DNA of 64,000 nt from Ignavibacteria bacterium (GTDB lineage: Bacteria > Bacteroidota > Ignavibacteria > Tepidaquicellales > Tepidaquicellaceae): positions 62,001-126,000 of the forward strand of contig JADJTX010000006.1 in the NCBI GenBank assembly GCA_016710985.1, written 5' to 3'. This document shows positions 38,966 through 48,165 of the stretch, in pieces (position 1 is the stretch's first letter; every line of letters begins with the position of its first letter). The position numbers were made by a program, and so were the translations under genes. A model generated the notes under the pieces. It worked only from the letters and a program-made list of their open reading frames with translations, ran no database searches and was not told where the DNA came from.

Positions 38966-40306
38966 TTAATCTTTAATCTTTAAGGTATCGATGAATCCTG
39001 TATCATAATCGTTGGATATGAATTTATCATGCTGCATTATCATCTGATGAAAAGGAATTGTTGTTTTAATTCCCTCTACTATAAACTCATCCAAAGCCCT
39101 TGACATTTTTTTTATTGCTTCATTTCTTGTCGGAGCGTATGTGATCAGCTTTCCTATCATTGAATCGTAATATGGCGGAATCCTGTAACCTGTATAGCAA
39201 TGAGTATCTACTCTTACGCCATTTCCACCCGGTTGGTTAAATGCCGTGACTAATCCCGGCGACGGTCTGAAATTATTTTCAGGATCTTCTGCATTAATGC
39301 GGCATTCAATGGAATGACCATTGATCTTGATTTTTTTCTTGCTGAGCTTTTCACCGTTAGCAATTCTTATCTGTTCACGTATCAGATCAATCTCAGTGAT
39401 CTCTTCTGTGACAGGATGCTCTACCTGTATCCGTGTATTCATTTCCATGAAATAAAAATTCTTGTCTTTATCAACAAGGAATTCAATGGTTCCGGCTCCC
39501 AGATAGTTCACTGACTTTGCACCGAGTATTGCAGCTTTCGACATTTTCTCCCTTACTGCATCATCGATAAAAGGAGAAGGTGATTCTTCAATCAGTTTCT
39601 GGTGCCTCCTCTGAACTGAACAGTCTCTTTCACCAAGTGAAATTATATTACCGTGTTTATCTCCGAGCAGCTGAATCTCAATATGCCTTGGCTTGTCTAC
39701 AAATTTTTCTAAATAAACATCATCATTTCCAAATGAGCTTGCAGCTTCGGCTTTTGCCGTCACATATGCATTTTCAATTTCATTTTCTTCCCTGACAATT
39801 CTCATGCCCTTTCCACCGCCGCCTGCTGAAGCTTTGATCATTATCGGAAGACCTATCTTCATTGCAAGTTCTTTCGCCTCATCAAGACTTTCTATTATGC
39901 CGTCACTTCCAGGTACTACCGGGACTCCCGCGGCTCTCATTGTATCCTTTGCAAAAGATTTATTACCCATCGATGTGATCATATTCGGCAATGGTCCGAT
40001 GAAGTTCAGTCTTGAATCAATGCAGATCTCTGCAAACTCAGCATTCTCCGCTAAAAATCCGTAACCCGGATGAATGGCGTCTGCATTTGTGATCTGCGCA
40101 GCTGAGAGAATTCTGGGAATATTAAGGTAACTTTCTTTAGATACCGGAGCGCCGATGCATACAGCCTCATCAGCAAATCTGACATGAAGTGAATCTTTAT
40201 CCGCATCTGAATAGACCGCGACTGTCTTGATCCCCATCTCACGGCAAGTTCTTATGATTCTTAATGCGATCTCGCCTCTGTTTGCGATGAGTAATTTTTT
40301 TATCAT
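38966..40306 (-). CDS. accC: acetyl-CoA carboxylase biotin carboxylase subunit
   Basis: Encodes 446 residues, the usual AccC length. It carboxylates biotin on AccB using ATP and bicarbonate, the first step of fatty acid synthesis. Visible are the N-terminal KKLLIANRGEIALRIIRTCRE, the ATP-binding KASAGGGGKGMRIV, the FMEMNTRIQVEHPVTE block and a normal C-terminal domain. Downstream of accB, the standard order. Confidence 0.96.
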   Translation of the reverse strand: MIKKLLIANRGEIALRIIRTCREMGIKTVAVYSDADKDSLHVRFADEAVCIGAPVSKESYLNIPRILSAAQITNADAIHPGYGFLAENAEFAEICIDSRLNFIGPLPNMITSMGNKSFAKDTMRAAGVPVVPGSDGIIESLDEAKELAMKIGLPIMIKASAGGGGKGMRIVREENEIENAYVTAKAEAASSFGNDDVYLEKFVDKPRHIEIQLLGDKHGNIISLGERDCSVQRRHQKLIEESPSPFIDDAVREKMSKAAILGAKSVNYLGAGTIEFLVDKDKNFYFMEMNTRIQVEHPVTEEITEIDLIREQIRIANGEKLSKKKIKINGHSIECRINAEDPENNFRPSPGLVTAFNQPGGNGVRVDTHCYTGYRIPPYYDSMIGKLITYAPTRNEAIKKMSRALDEFIVEGIKTTIPFHQMIMQHDKFISNDYDTGFIDTLKIKD

Positions 40307-40369
40307 TAAATGTAATTAGTAAAACTAATTCAGTAAATTTATATTTTTGTTAAACTAAGGAATGGCGGA

Positions 40370-40864
40370 TTAATTTTTTTCAATCAGGAATAAAGGCTGA
40401 TTATATTCAACCGGTTGCGTATTATCAACAAGGATCTTGATTATCTTTCCGGATACTTCAGACTCTATTTCATTCATCAGCTTCATAGCCTCGATTATAC
40501 ATAATACACTTCCCGGTGTTACATTACTTCCAACGCTTACATAAGAATCCGCATCAGGAGAAGGCGCTCTGTAAAAAGTCCCGACCATCGGTGATTTAAC
40601 CTCGTAAATATTTTCACTTTTCAGAATCTCAGCTTTTGCAACTTCGATTTTTTCCGCTTCAGTAGCTTTGCTGACCGGAAGCTGCTCCGGAGGATTATTG
40701 TTTTGAATCGGAGTAAAATTTACAGGTGCTAAGTTCGCGGCAATCTTTGGCCTCGGCTTGGACAGTTTCAGCTTTGTCCCTTCTTCTTCAATTTCAATCT
40801 CTGCAACATTGCTGGTATCAAGTATTTTGATAAGCTTTTTAATATAGTTTAAATCCATTTTCAT
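40370..40864 (-). CDS. accB: biotin carboxyl carrier protein of acetyl-CoA carboxylase
   Basis: Encodes 164 residues. An N-terminal helical segment and a proline/alanine-rich linker (about 40-85) lead to the biotinyl domain; the biotin attachment lysine is K128 in IIEAMKLMNEIE. The end EYNQPLFLIEKN is typical. MDLNYIKKLI from the internal ATG two codons later is an equally plausible start. It lies 30 nt after efp, the widespread efp-accB-accC order. Confidence 0.95.
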   Translation of the reverse strand: MKMDLNYIKKLIKILDTSNVAEIEIEEEGTKLKLSKPRPKIAANLAPVNFTPIQNNNPPEQLPVSKATEAEKIEVAKAEILKSENIYEVKSPMVGTFYRAPSPDADSYVSVGSNVTPGSVLCIIEAMKLMNEIESEVSGKIIKILVDNTQPVEYNQPLFLIEKN

Positions 40865-40894
40865 AAATTAAGATTATGTTTTTAATGTTTGAGA

Positions 40895-41458
40895 TTAGAG
40901 TTTAGCTCTTTCAATGTAATCACCGGTCCGTGTATCAACTCTGAGCACATCACCTTCATTAATGAATAAAGGAGCGTTAATGTTTGCGCCTGTTTCAACT
41001 GTTACAACTTTTGTTGCATTCGTTGCAGTATCTCCCTTAACTCCGGGAGGGGCAGAGATGACCTTTAAATAAACATGAGGAGGAATTTCTACGGACAGAG
41101 GTTTTGAATTATGGAAAAATATCTGAACAGATTCTCCTTCTTTAATAAAACCACCGCTTTTTCCTATGAATTCAGCCGGAACATTGATCTGTTCGTAAGA
41201 TTCGTTGTCCATGAAAACAAAGTCTTCGCCATCTTTATATAAAAACTGATATGTACCTGATTCTAATCGTTCAATTTTTACTTCCTCTCCGGAACGGAAT
41301 CTGTTTTCAATTATCTTACCGTTTTTAAGATTTTTCATCTTTACCTGATAAAAAGCTCTTAAATTTCCGGGAGTTCTGTGTTCGACCGCTACTATTGAGT
41401 GTAAATCGTTGTTGAAATTAATAATTACGCCTGATTTTAGATCTGAAGTTGTTGCCAT
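40895..41458 (-). CDS. efp: elongation factor P, PGNLRAF-type tip loop
   Basis: Encodes 187 residues. EF-P relieves ribosome stalling at proline runs. Three domains are clear, with a C-terminal GDTATNATKVVTVETGANINAPLFI and RVDTRTGDYIERA. The tip loop that in E. coli reads PGKGQAF, with the modified K34, here reads PGNLRAF (residues 30-36), so the usual lysine position is Asn. Forms like this occur in Bacteroidota relatives; how or whether they are modified is not visible here. Confidence 0.95.
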   Translation of the reverse strand: MATTSDLKSGVIINFNNDLHSIVAVEHRTPGNLRAFYQVKMKNLKNGKIIENRFRSGEEVKIERLESGTYQFLYKDGEDFVFMDNESYEQINVPAEFIGKSGGFIKEGESVQIFFHNSKPLSVEIPPHVYLKVISAPPGVKGDTATNATKVVTVETGANINAPLFINEGDVLRVDTRTGDYIERAKL

Positions 41459-41504
41459 TAAATAATGATTTCCTTAAGATTTGTTTAAATTTGTGTTTAT
41501 TTTA

Positions 41505-41532
41505 AAATAGGTATTTGAGTTTGCAAAATCAA
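41505..41532 (-). promoter_or_regulatory. possible promoter of the efp-accB-accC operon
   Basis: On the minus strand TTGATT (41527-41532) and TATTTT (41505-41510) are separated by 16 nt, about 50 nt upstream of the efp start. AT-rich sequence gives such matches by chance, so this is weak. Confidence 0.3.
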
Positions 41533-41637
41533 CAAACAGTTTTTAACAGTTTTTAATCAAAATTTGCAAATTTTTCTGTAATTTGTATGAGTTTTAATAT
41601 TATTTGACAGTTTTTCATGAAAATTTGCACTTAACCG

Positions 41638-42135
41638 TCATGCGTAAGAAATTCCGTTCGATTTCAATATCCAGGATATCTGACCAATGTGCATTGGTTC
41701 ATGACGGATTGCGTGAGTAATGACATTTCTCTTACTTTTAGAACCGCCAAAATTCGCATTAATATTATTATCTTCCTCAAGCTGCTCGTCGGATAAACCT
41801 CTTATGATTTGAACGGCTTTGTCATGAATTTCATCAAGCTTTTTCATGATCTCTTCACGTGATGGTTTAGATTTAATTTTACCGGGATCCGATCCGAATC
41901 CGTATTCATTAATCCAGTCAATATTCATATTCTCACCTCCGACACCTTCTATTATTAAGAAATGTTCCGTCCAAACCAGATGCGCTAAAATCCACCGCGC
42001 GCTGTTGAATTTTACATTATCTATTTCCATCCTCTTATCTATGTCTACATCCTTCAGTCCTGAAATAAACATCTTTGAAAGTCCGCGAACCTTTTCATAA
42101 ACATCTGCCAGTATTTCTCCTTCTGATTTATTCAT
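41638..42135 (-). CDS. DinB-family protein
   Basis: Encodes 165 residues, the normal size of this four-helix-bundle family, which includes putative metal-dependent thiol transferases. Candidate metal histidines lie in ILAHLVWTEHFLI (H52 and H57) and in the C-terminal HAIRHEPMHIGQISW, whose HxxxHxGQ-type pattern is the clearest family mark. A second, divergent DinB protein is encoded at 56179. Confidence 0.8.
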   Translation of the reverse strand: MNKSEGEILADVYEKVRGLSKMFISGLKDVDIDKRMEIDNVKFNSARWILAHLVWTEHFLIIEGVGGENMNIDWINEYGFGSDPGKIKSKPSREEIMKKLDEIHDKAVQIIRGLSDEQLEEDNNINANFGGSKSKRNVITHAIRHEPMHIGQISWILKSNGISYA

Positions 42136-42214
42136 AATCTTTTTTTAAATTAGTTTAAGTGATTTTTGTATTTAGGGAAATTAAAATGAGATATATGACT
42201 TAAATTTACAAGAC

Positions 42215-42300
42215 GAAAAAAAGTTAAGTTAAGATTCGGTAAGATTCGGTTAGATTAGTAAGATTAATTAGATTTTTAAGATACTTAAGATTCGTAATAA
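42215..42300. repeat. AAGATTCGGT-type imperfect tandem repeat
   Basis: Imperfect units of about 9-10 bp built on TAAGATTCG/TTAGATTAG. The word TAAGATTC recurs in arrays at 45.9 and 50 kb. Confidence 0.6.
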
Positions 42301-42349
42301 TAATAAAATTAGTTATGTGATTACGAAGTGATTTAATTATTTTATCTAA

Positions 42350-42469
42350 TTTGAATCAAAGTATAAGAGTTTTGAATCAAAGTATAAGAGTTTTGAAGCA
42401 AATCTCGACTCGTTTAAATCAAAGTTCATTCAGATTTGGACTAAAGTTGATCATCCGCTTTTAAAATGA
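42350..42469. repeat. 21-bp-period tandem array B
   Basis: Five degenerate 21-bp units; the first two are identical. In one plus-strand frame they read FESKYKS, FESKYKS, FEANLDS, FKSKFIQ, IWTKVDH, then PLLK-stop; a TAA directly precedes the first unit, so no gene is open across it. The rest of 42136-42576 shows nothing else. Confidence 0.75.
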
Positions 42470-42576
42470 ATCTTATATATCTTACGAATCCAACTTACAT
42501 GTTTGCCACTTTTAATGCTCTTATCCGTATCATCCTTTAAATATTAATCAACTTATCATTAAAAAATTTATAAATT

Positions 42577-44202
42577 ATGAAAAAGATAATTTTTACTATT
42601 TTAATAACTTTTCCCTTAGTTTTAAATTCACTCAATGCACAGGTAACACAGGAGTGGCTTGCAAGATTTAACGGAGCGGCAGACAGTTCAGATTACGGGT
42701 GGCAGGTTTTTACAGACGGAGCCGGAAATGTTTATACTGCAGGACATATTTATACAGCCGGTTCGGAAGCTGATTACTGCATAATTAAATATAATTCATC
42801 AGGATTACAGCAATGGATACGGACATTCAACGGAGAGGCAAACGGTGAGGACCATGCGAATGCTGCAGCAATTGATAATGCAAGAAACATTTATGTAACA
42901 GGAGGAAGTACTCGACTGAGCACCGGAATGGATTTCTGTACGATCAAATACGATGTCAACGGCAACCGTGAATGGGAAGTTTATTATAACAGTATTGCAG
43001 ACAGCGCAGATGAAGCAATTTTTTTAATACTCGATGAGTTCAGCAATGTCTATGTCAGCGGAAGCGTCAAAGGAAACTCTTCAGACATGATGGTAATCAA
43101 GTATAACTCATCAGGTATTGAACAGTTTGTAAGGAGTTATAATGGTCCTGTAAACGGTTTTGACAGAACAAGTGCACTTTTACTCGACAATACAGGTAAT
43201 ATTATCTTAGGTGGATTCATTTCAGGCGGAGGCGACGGACCGGATTAGTGTACAATAAAGTATAATAGCTCCGGAGTTCAGCAATGGCTTAGAACATATA
43301 ACGGACCGTCGAACAATTTTGACATTGCGAATTCAGCAGCAACAGATGATTCGGGAAATATTTATGTGAACGGCACAAGCGTGGGGAATTCTAATGTTGA
43401 TTATTATACAATTAAATATGACAGGGACGGCGCAGTGAAATGGGGAGTAAGATACAACGGACCGGCAAACAATTCCGATCAGGGAAGCGGCATTGCCGTT
43501 GACCGGTCAGGGAATGTTTACTCATTCGGAGAAAGCATAGGGATGGGTTCCGGATTTGACTGGCTTCTGGTTAAATATAATTCTTCGGGAGTTCAGCTAT
43601 GGACAAAAAGATACAACGGTACCGCAAATGATTTCGATGATGCTGATGATGTGATCACTGATGAATCAGGAAACATTTATGTAATGGGGGCGAGCACCGG
43701 AGCGAACTCCGATCTCGATTTTCTTTTAATAAAATATGACTCATCAGGCGCTATGCAGTGGGAACAGAAGTAAGACGGAACCGGCAATGGCTTTGATTTT
43801 CCGTCAAGTATTTCACTCGATAATCTGAATAATGTCTGTCTCGCAGGGAACAGTACCGGGACCGGAGGAAATCTTGACATAGTAACTGTCAAATATTCTC
43901 AGTCAACAGGAATTCAGGCAATAAGCGAAAACATACCAGCAAAGTTTTATCTATTTCAGAATTATCCAAATCCTTTTAACCCCTCAACAAATCTGGAATT
44001 TGGGATTTCGGATTCGAGATTTGCTTCATTGAAGATCTATGATCTTCTGGGAAATGAAGTTGCAACTTTGGTTAACGAAAGATTAAATCAGGGAACATAT
44101 AAAGTAAAGTTTAACGGGAATGATCTGTCAAGTGGTATTTATTTCTACAGGCTTTCGGCAGGAGATTATACAGATACAAAGAGGATGCTTTTGATCAAAT
44201 AA
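42577..44202 (+). pseudogene. SBBP-type propeller protein with T9SS tail, two in-frame stops
   Basis: One continuous frame of 542 codons interrupted by TAG at 43246-43248 and TAA at 43771-43773. Signal peptide 1-21. At least eight repeats of the SBBP/beta-propeller kind follow (YTAGHIYTAG, DYCIIKYNSSGLQQW, RTFNGEANGEDHA). The C-terminus is a complete T9SS type A sorting domain (FYLFQNYPNPFNPSTNLEF, SSGIYFYRL, KRMLLIK). Both stops sit where neighbouring repeats have Tyr (DYCTIKY; RYN), so each is one base from a Tyr codon. No frame change occurs. Recent inactivation or paired base errors are the alternatives. Confidence 0.85.
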
Positions 44203-44250
44203 AAGAGTACAATTACCCGTTTGTAATATTTGTAATTATTCAATAATGAT

Positions 44251-44373
44251 ATGAGAAATTTTGTAACAGGATATGTGAATACTGATTTAAACGGAGATGA
44301 TGTTACCGATCTGACTGATCTTGTAATCACTTATAAAAATTCAATAAGATTTGTGAGCTTGAAAAAGCCGTAA
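44251..44373 (+). pseudogene. fragment of a dockerin-type C-terminus
   Basis: A 40-codon frame reads NTDLNGDDVTDLTDLVITY and ends FVSLKKP-stop. It closely resembles the C-terminal dockerin repeat of the secreted protein at 27513-30045 (DLNGDGITDLNDVTIVY, ending FISIRKP). It lacks a signal peptide and a passenger, so it is probably a 3' gene remnant left downstream of the SBBP gene. Confidence 0.65.
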
Positions 44374-44394
44374 GACGTGAGACACCAGACGCGA

Positions 44395-44480
44395 GAGGTC
44401 TAAGGTCTAAAGTCAAACGTCAGATGTTAAATATATTTGTAATTCGTAATTTGTAAAATTTGTAATCTGTAATTTCACTT
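44395..44480. repeat. short 7-bp-type repeats
   Basis: GGTCTAA/GGTCTAAAGTC and TTTGTAATTCGTAATTTG-type words in imperfect tandem. Part of a 543-bp gap without a gene (44374-44916). Confidence 0.5.
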
Positions 44481-44643
44481 CCATTGCGGTTGGTTTTAAC
44501 AAAGTGATAATGAACGGATAAATTCCGGATAAATCAGTTTATTTCATTACTGTCCAAAACGTTCTTAAACCACAAAGCTCTCGAAGAATGCATTAAGAGC
44601 ACATCGTAGCCCTCAGCTACAAACAAAATTTAATATTTTCCTA

Positions 44644-44711
44644 AACACAGAGTCACAGAGAAAAATATAAGAAAATAATTCGATTCCCTCGTGTCTCTGA
44701 GCCTCTGTGTT
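44644..44711. repeat. AACACAGAG...CTCTGTGTT inverted repeat
   Basis: AACACAGAGTCACAGAG at 44644-44660 faces GTGTCTCTGAGCCTCTGTGTT ending at 44711. Member of the CACAGAG hairpin family also seen at 51.2, 51.9, 53.9, 54.2, 61.2 and 63.2 kb. Confidence 0.7.
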
Positions 44712-44916
44712 AAAAATATGGTTTAAAAGTTTGCAAAAAAAACAACATTATTTTATTTAGTAGCACAAAGACTAAAAAATAAATAAAAATAGAATCATTG
44801 TGAACTTTGTGAGAGTTTTTTCAAATCACATTTATTCTAAATTGATTCTCAAACCCTTATTAGGTAATTTGTAAAATAAATTTTTTAAAAATAAAATAAT
44901 AACACGGGGGTTATAA

Positions 44917-45909
44917 ATGGCTGTAAAAGTTGGTATAAACGGTTTCGGAAGAATCGGAAGATTAGTTTTGAGAAGAATGCTTGACTTAGGGGGATATGAT
45001 ATTGTAGGTATTAATGATCTGACAGATAACAAAACACTTGCTCATCTTTTAAAATATGATTCCATTCACGGAAGATTTAACGGTGAAGTGAAGACTACTG
45101 ATAAAGGAATCAGCGTCAACGGTGATGAAATAAGAATTACTGCTGAAAAAGATCCGACTAAATTAGGATGGGGCGATCTCGGAACGGATGTTGTAATTGA
45201 ATCTACCGGAGCTTTTACTTCAATGGATAAACTTAAACTTCATCTCGACGGAGGCGCAAAAAAAGTCATACTCACTGCTCCGGCAAAAGATAAGCTCGAC
45301 GCAACTGTCGTACTTGGTGTAAATGATTCCATACTTACTCCCGATATGAAGATCGTTTCCAACGCTTCATGCACTACGAACTGCCTGGCTCCTATGGCAA
45401 AAGTTTTGGATGATAATTTTAAAATTGTAAAAGGTTTTATGACAACTATCCATTCTTATACAAATGATCAGGGTTTGCTGGACCAGCCGCACAAAGACCT
45501 GCGCAGAGCTAGAGCCGGTGCGATGAATATAATTCCGACTTCGACAGGCGCTGCAAAAGCAGTTGGGGAAGTTCTTCCTCATTTAAAAGGAAAGCTGGAC
45601 GGATTCTCTCTTAGAGTTCCGACTCCCGACGGTTCGCTGACTGACTTTGTCTGCGTTTTGGAAAAAGAAACAACCAAAGAAGAAATAAATGCCGCAATGA
45701 AAAAAGCATCCGAAACTTCAATGAAAGGAATACTTGAATATACTGTAGACCCGATAGTATCAAGCGACATAATAGGAAATTCAAATTCATGCATATTTGA
45801 TTCGCTGTCGACAATGGCTATGGGAAATCTTGTGAAAGTAATTGGATGGTATGATAATGAATGGGGATACAGCTGCAGAGTGGTAGATCTATTGAAAAAG
45901 ATTGCATAG
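44917..45909 (+). CDS. gap: NAD-type glyceraldehyde-3-phosphate dehydrogenase
   Basis: Encodes 330 residues. Converts glyceraldehyde-3-phosphate to 1,3-bisphosphoglycerate in glycolysis. NAD-binding GFGRIGR at 9-15, catalytic C152 (SNASCTTNCLAP) and H179 (TIHSYTND). D34 in GINDLTD is the acidic residue that favours NAD over NADP. C-terminal WYDNEWGYSCRVVDL is typical. A 9-bp repeat array begins right after the stop codon. Confidence 0.97.
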   Translation: MAVKVGINGFGRIGRLVLRRMLDLGGYDIVGINDLTDNKTLAHLLKYDSIHGRFNGEVKTTDKGISVNGDEIRITAEKDPTKLGWGDLGTDVVIESTGAFTSMDKLKLHLDGGAKKVILTAPAKDKLDATVVLGVNDSILTPDMKIVSNASCTTNCLAPMAKVLDDNFKIVKGFMTTIHSYTNDQGLLDQPHKDLRRARAGAMNIIPTSTGAAKAVGEVLPHLKGKLDGFSLRVPTPDGSLTDFVCVLEKETTKEEINAAMKKASETSMKGILEYTVDPIVSSDIIGNSNSCIFDSLSTMAMGNLVKVIGWYDNEWGYSCRVVDLLKKIA

Positions 45910-45965
45910 TTCGATTTGTAAGATTCATAAGATTCATAAGATTCGTAAGATTCGTAAGATTTAAA
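45910..45965. repeat. 9-bp AAGATTCAT/AAGATTCGT array after gap
   Basis: At least five near-perfect 9-bp units directly behind the gap stop codon. The same word forms the array at 49985-50090, also directly behind a stop codon. Confidence 0.85.
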
Positions 45966-45987
45966 AAATCATAAAATATTTACCATA

Positions 45988-46251
45988 ATGGATACAATAT
46001 TTTTAGTTGTTAGTCTTTTTCTTCCGAGGACAATTCTTATAATCTATTTTTTTCTGAATATGATCCCGTATAATACTGTACCTTTTATAGGAGATATAGT
46101 TTTAACAGTATTCATACCGCGTGCGTTGATCCTTATCTACATTGCACAGAATTTAGGGACAGACTCGCCGTGGTTCTGGATACATCTGATAGTTGCTTTA
46201 GCAGTATATTTCGGCGGCGGCAGGAAATACAGGAATTACAAAAAAAGTTAA
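45988..46251 (+). CDS. small membrane protein
   Basis: Encodes 87 residues with three likely membrane segments (about 3-24, 33-53, 60-76) and a basic end (GGGRKYRNYKKS). Not assigned to a family by me; small three-helix inner-membrane proteins like this are common in Bacteroidota. It is followed by an intrinsic terminator. Confidence 0.55.
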   Translation: MDTIFLVVSLFLPRTILIIYFFLNMIPYNTVPFIGDIVLTVFIPRALILIYIAQNLGTDSPWFWIHLIVALAVYFGGGRKYRNYKKS

Positions 46252-46350
46252 AAGTTAAAAGTTGATATGAGTGAGTTGTTGGCGAATGATTACAGAGAAA
46301 ACTTTTAAGGTTATAAATCTGAATCTTATTTTATAAGAAGTAAATATAAC

Positions 46351-46385
46351 AAAAAGGTTATCAATTTAATTTTGATAACCTTTTT
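46351..46385 (+). terminator. intrinsic terminator
   Basis: AAAAAGGTTATCAA (46351-46364) pairs perfectly with TTGATAACCTTTTT (46372-46385), 14 bp, loop of 7, T run. Confidence 0.85.
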
Positions 46386-46410
46386 CAATTAGTAATTAGT
46401 AATTAAAAAG

Positions 46411-46484
46411 AGGTGTGGGTCAGATTCGAACTGACGAATAAAAGTTTTGCAGACTTTCCCCTTAAGCCACTTGGGTACCACACC
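46411..46484 (-). tRNA. tRNA-Cys (anticodon GCA)
   Basis: On the minus strand GGTGTGG pairs with CCACACC (acceptor), anticodon stem AAAGT/ACTTT surrounds CTGCAAA with anticodon GCA, and the T arm reads GTCAG-TTCGAAT-CTGAC. The discriminator is T, usual for tRNA-Cys. CCA is not encoded. Confidence 0.93.
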
Positions 46485-46539
46485 GGTTTAATTAACAATG
46501 AACAATTTCTAATGACGATCAGTGTTCATAAATAGCAAG

Positions 46540-46612
<73 letters not shown>

Positions 46613-46659
46613 AAACGAATGCAAATTAGTTCTCTTATCTTTTTTATTCAAGTCCATAA

Positions 46660-46790
46660 TGACAATGAATAATGAATAATGAATAATGAATAATGAATAT
46701 GTAATTGTTAATTCAAAAATTACATATCTTTGTTATCATTATTCATTATTCATTGCTCATTGTTCATTGTTAATTATTAATTGTTTCGTT
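46660..46790. repeat. AATGAAT arrays in inverted orientation
   Basis: Four to five AATGAAT units (about 46664-46698) are followed by ATTATTCATTATTCATTG-type inverted copies (about 46738-46775), so the pair can fold into a long AT-rich hairpin. Confidence 0.8.
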
Positions 46791-46864
46791 AATTATTCAA
46801 ATTTGATTTGATTTCATAAATATCTTTAACCATTTTTGGAAAAATTTAAATTTAAAAATTATTA

Positions 46865-47347
46865 ATGCGTTTATTCTCTACTGATTCGCGAAGAGTAAGT
46901 TTGATAAAAGGTGTCACATGGCGCATCATAGGGACGATGGATACAATTCTCCTCTCTTGGTTATTCACAGGCGACGTGACAAAGGCGCTTAAGATCGGAG
47001 GCATTGAGTTATTCACAAAAATAATTTTGTTTTATCTGCATGAGCGCTTATGGGTATTTTTTAAAATAGGAAGAACAAAGACCATTACAAAAACCGGGGC
47101 GGTTTTATATCATGATATGCACTGGAGAAGCCTGACAAAGGGGATCAGCTGGAGAATCCTGGGAAGTATAGATACAATAATCATTGCATATTTTGTTACA
47201 GGAGAAATTTCAAAGGCATTTGAAATAGGGTTCACTGAAGTCTTTACAAAGATGATCCTGTTTTATTTCCATGAAAGAGCCTGGATGAAATTTTTACATA
47301 TAAAAGAACAACCGGTTCACAATACTGTTGAAACTAAATTAAATTGA
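46865..47347 (+). CDS. protein with two DUF2061 domains
   Basis: Encodes 160 residues made of two related halves: RVSLIKGVTWRIIGTMDTILLSWLFTG...FYLHERLW (about 9-62) and RSLTKGISWRILGSIDTIIIAYFVTG...FYFHERAW (about 87-140). Each half has two short membrane segments and the ER/HER motif of DUF2061, a small membrane domain of unknown function. One base separates it from the next gene, so cotranslation is likely. Confidence 0.85.
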   Translation: MRLFSTDSRRVSLIKGVTWRIIGTMDTILLSWLFTGDVTKALKIGGIELFTKIILFYLHERLWVFFKIGRTKTITKTGAVLYHDMHWRSLTKGISWRILGSIDTIIIAYFVTGEISKAFEIGFTEVFTKMILFYFHERAWMKFLHIKEQPVHNTVETKLN

Positions 47348-47803
47348 ATGACACCTCACGTTTTAATAAGAAATACAATAATCAAAAAAAACATTGAAGA
47401 TGTATTCGAATTTTTCAGTAAAGCTGAAAATCTGAATCGCATTACTCCTCCTGTGCTTGGGTTCAGGATAATAACAAAACTTCCGTTAGAAATGAAAAAG
47501 GGTACTCTCATTGATTATAAGATTAAACTTAACGGAATACCTTTTAACTGGAGAACTGAAATTACAGAATGGAAACCTCCGTTTTATTTTGAAGATACTC
47601 AGATCAAAGGTCCTTATAAGATATGGATACATGAGCATAAGTTTGAGAGAACCGGAAATGATACGCGAATGACAGACATAATTAATTACCTTTCACCCGG
47701 CGGGATCCTGGAGTTCATTCCGCATAATCTTGTTGTGAGAAAAAAAGTTGAATCAATTTTTGATTACAGGGAAAAAGTTTTAAAAAAAATATTTTCTGAA
47801 TAA
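47348..47803 (+). CDS. SRPBCC-family (cyclase/ligand-binding) protein
   Basis: Encodes 151 residues. The pattern IKKNIEDVFEFFSKAENLNRITPPVLGF, then WRTEITEWKPPFYFED and ending EKVLKKIFSE matches START/SRPBCC ligand-binding proteins of the kind often fused to or near epimerases. Ligand unknown. Part of a DUF2061-SRPBCC-cupin run with near-zero spacing. Confidence 0.78.
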   Translation: MTPHVLIRNTIIKKNIEDVFEFFSKAENLNRITPPVLGFRIITKLPLEMKKGTLIDYKIKLNGIPFNWRTEITEWKPPFYFEDTQIKGPYKIWIHEHKFERTGNDTRMTDIINYLSPGGILEFIPHNLVVRKKVESIFDYREKVLKKIFSE

Positions 47804-47805
47804 AT

Positions 47806-48165
47806 ATGGAAGTAATTAATTTAAAAGATAAGCTCGGTAAGTTTCCCGGACACTATGATCCGAAAATTATCGCAGAGCTTAACGGACAGCATGTTAAACT
47901 CGTTAAATTCAAAGGTGATTTTGTCTGGCATTCTCATAAAGATGAAGATGAACTTTTCTTTGTGATCAAAGGAAGTTTCTTCATGGATCTCCGTGATAAG
48001 ACGGTTGAAATTAAAGAAGGCGAGATGATCGTTATTCCAAAAGGCGTTGAGCACCGTCCGAGAGCTGATGAAGAAGTTCATGTATTGTTATTCGAACCGG
48101 CTTCAACTTTAAACACCGGTGATGTTGAAAATGAAATGACAAAGAAAGAGCTTGAATGGATATGA
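47806..48165 (+). CDS. cupin-domain protein
   Basis: Encodes 119 residues forming a single cupin barrel. Metal ligands H44 and H46 (WHSHKDEDE), E51 and H83 (PKGVEHRP) are present, with KEGEMIVIPKG between the two motifs. Small mannose-6-phosphate isomerase-like cupins look like this; the substrate cannot be inferred. It starts 2 nt after the SRPBCC gene. Confidence 0.85.
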   Translation: MEVINLKDKLGKFPGHYDPKIIAELNGQHVKLVKFKGDFVWHSHKDEDELFFVIKGSFFMDLRDKTVEIKEGEMIVIPKGVEHRPRADEEVHVLLFEPASTLNTGDVENEMTKKELEWI

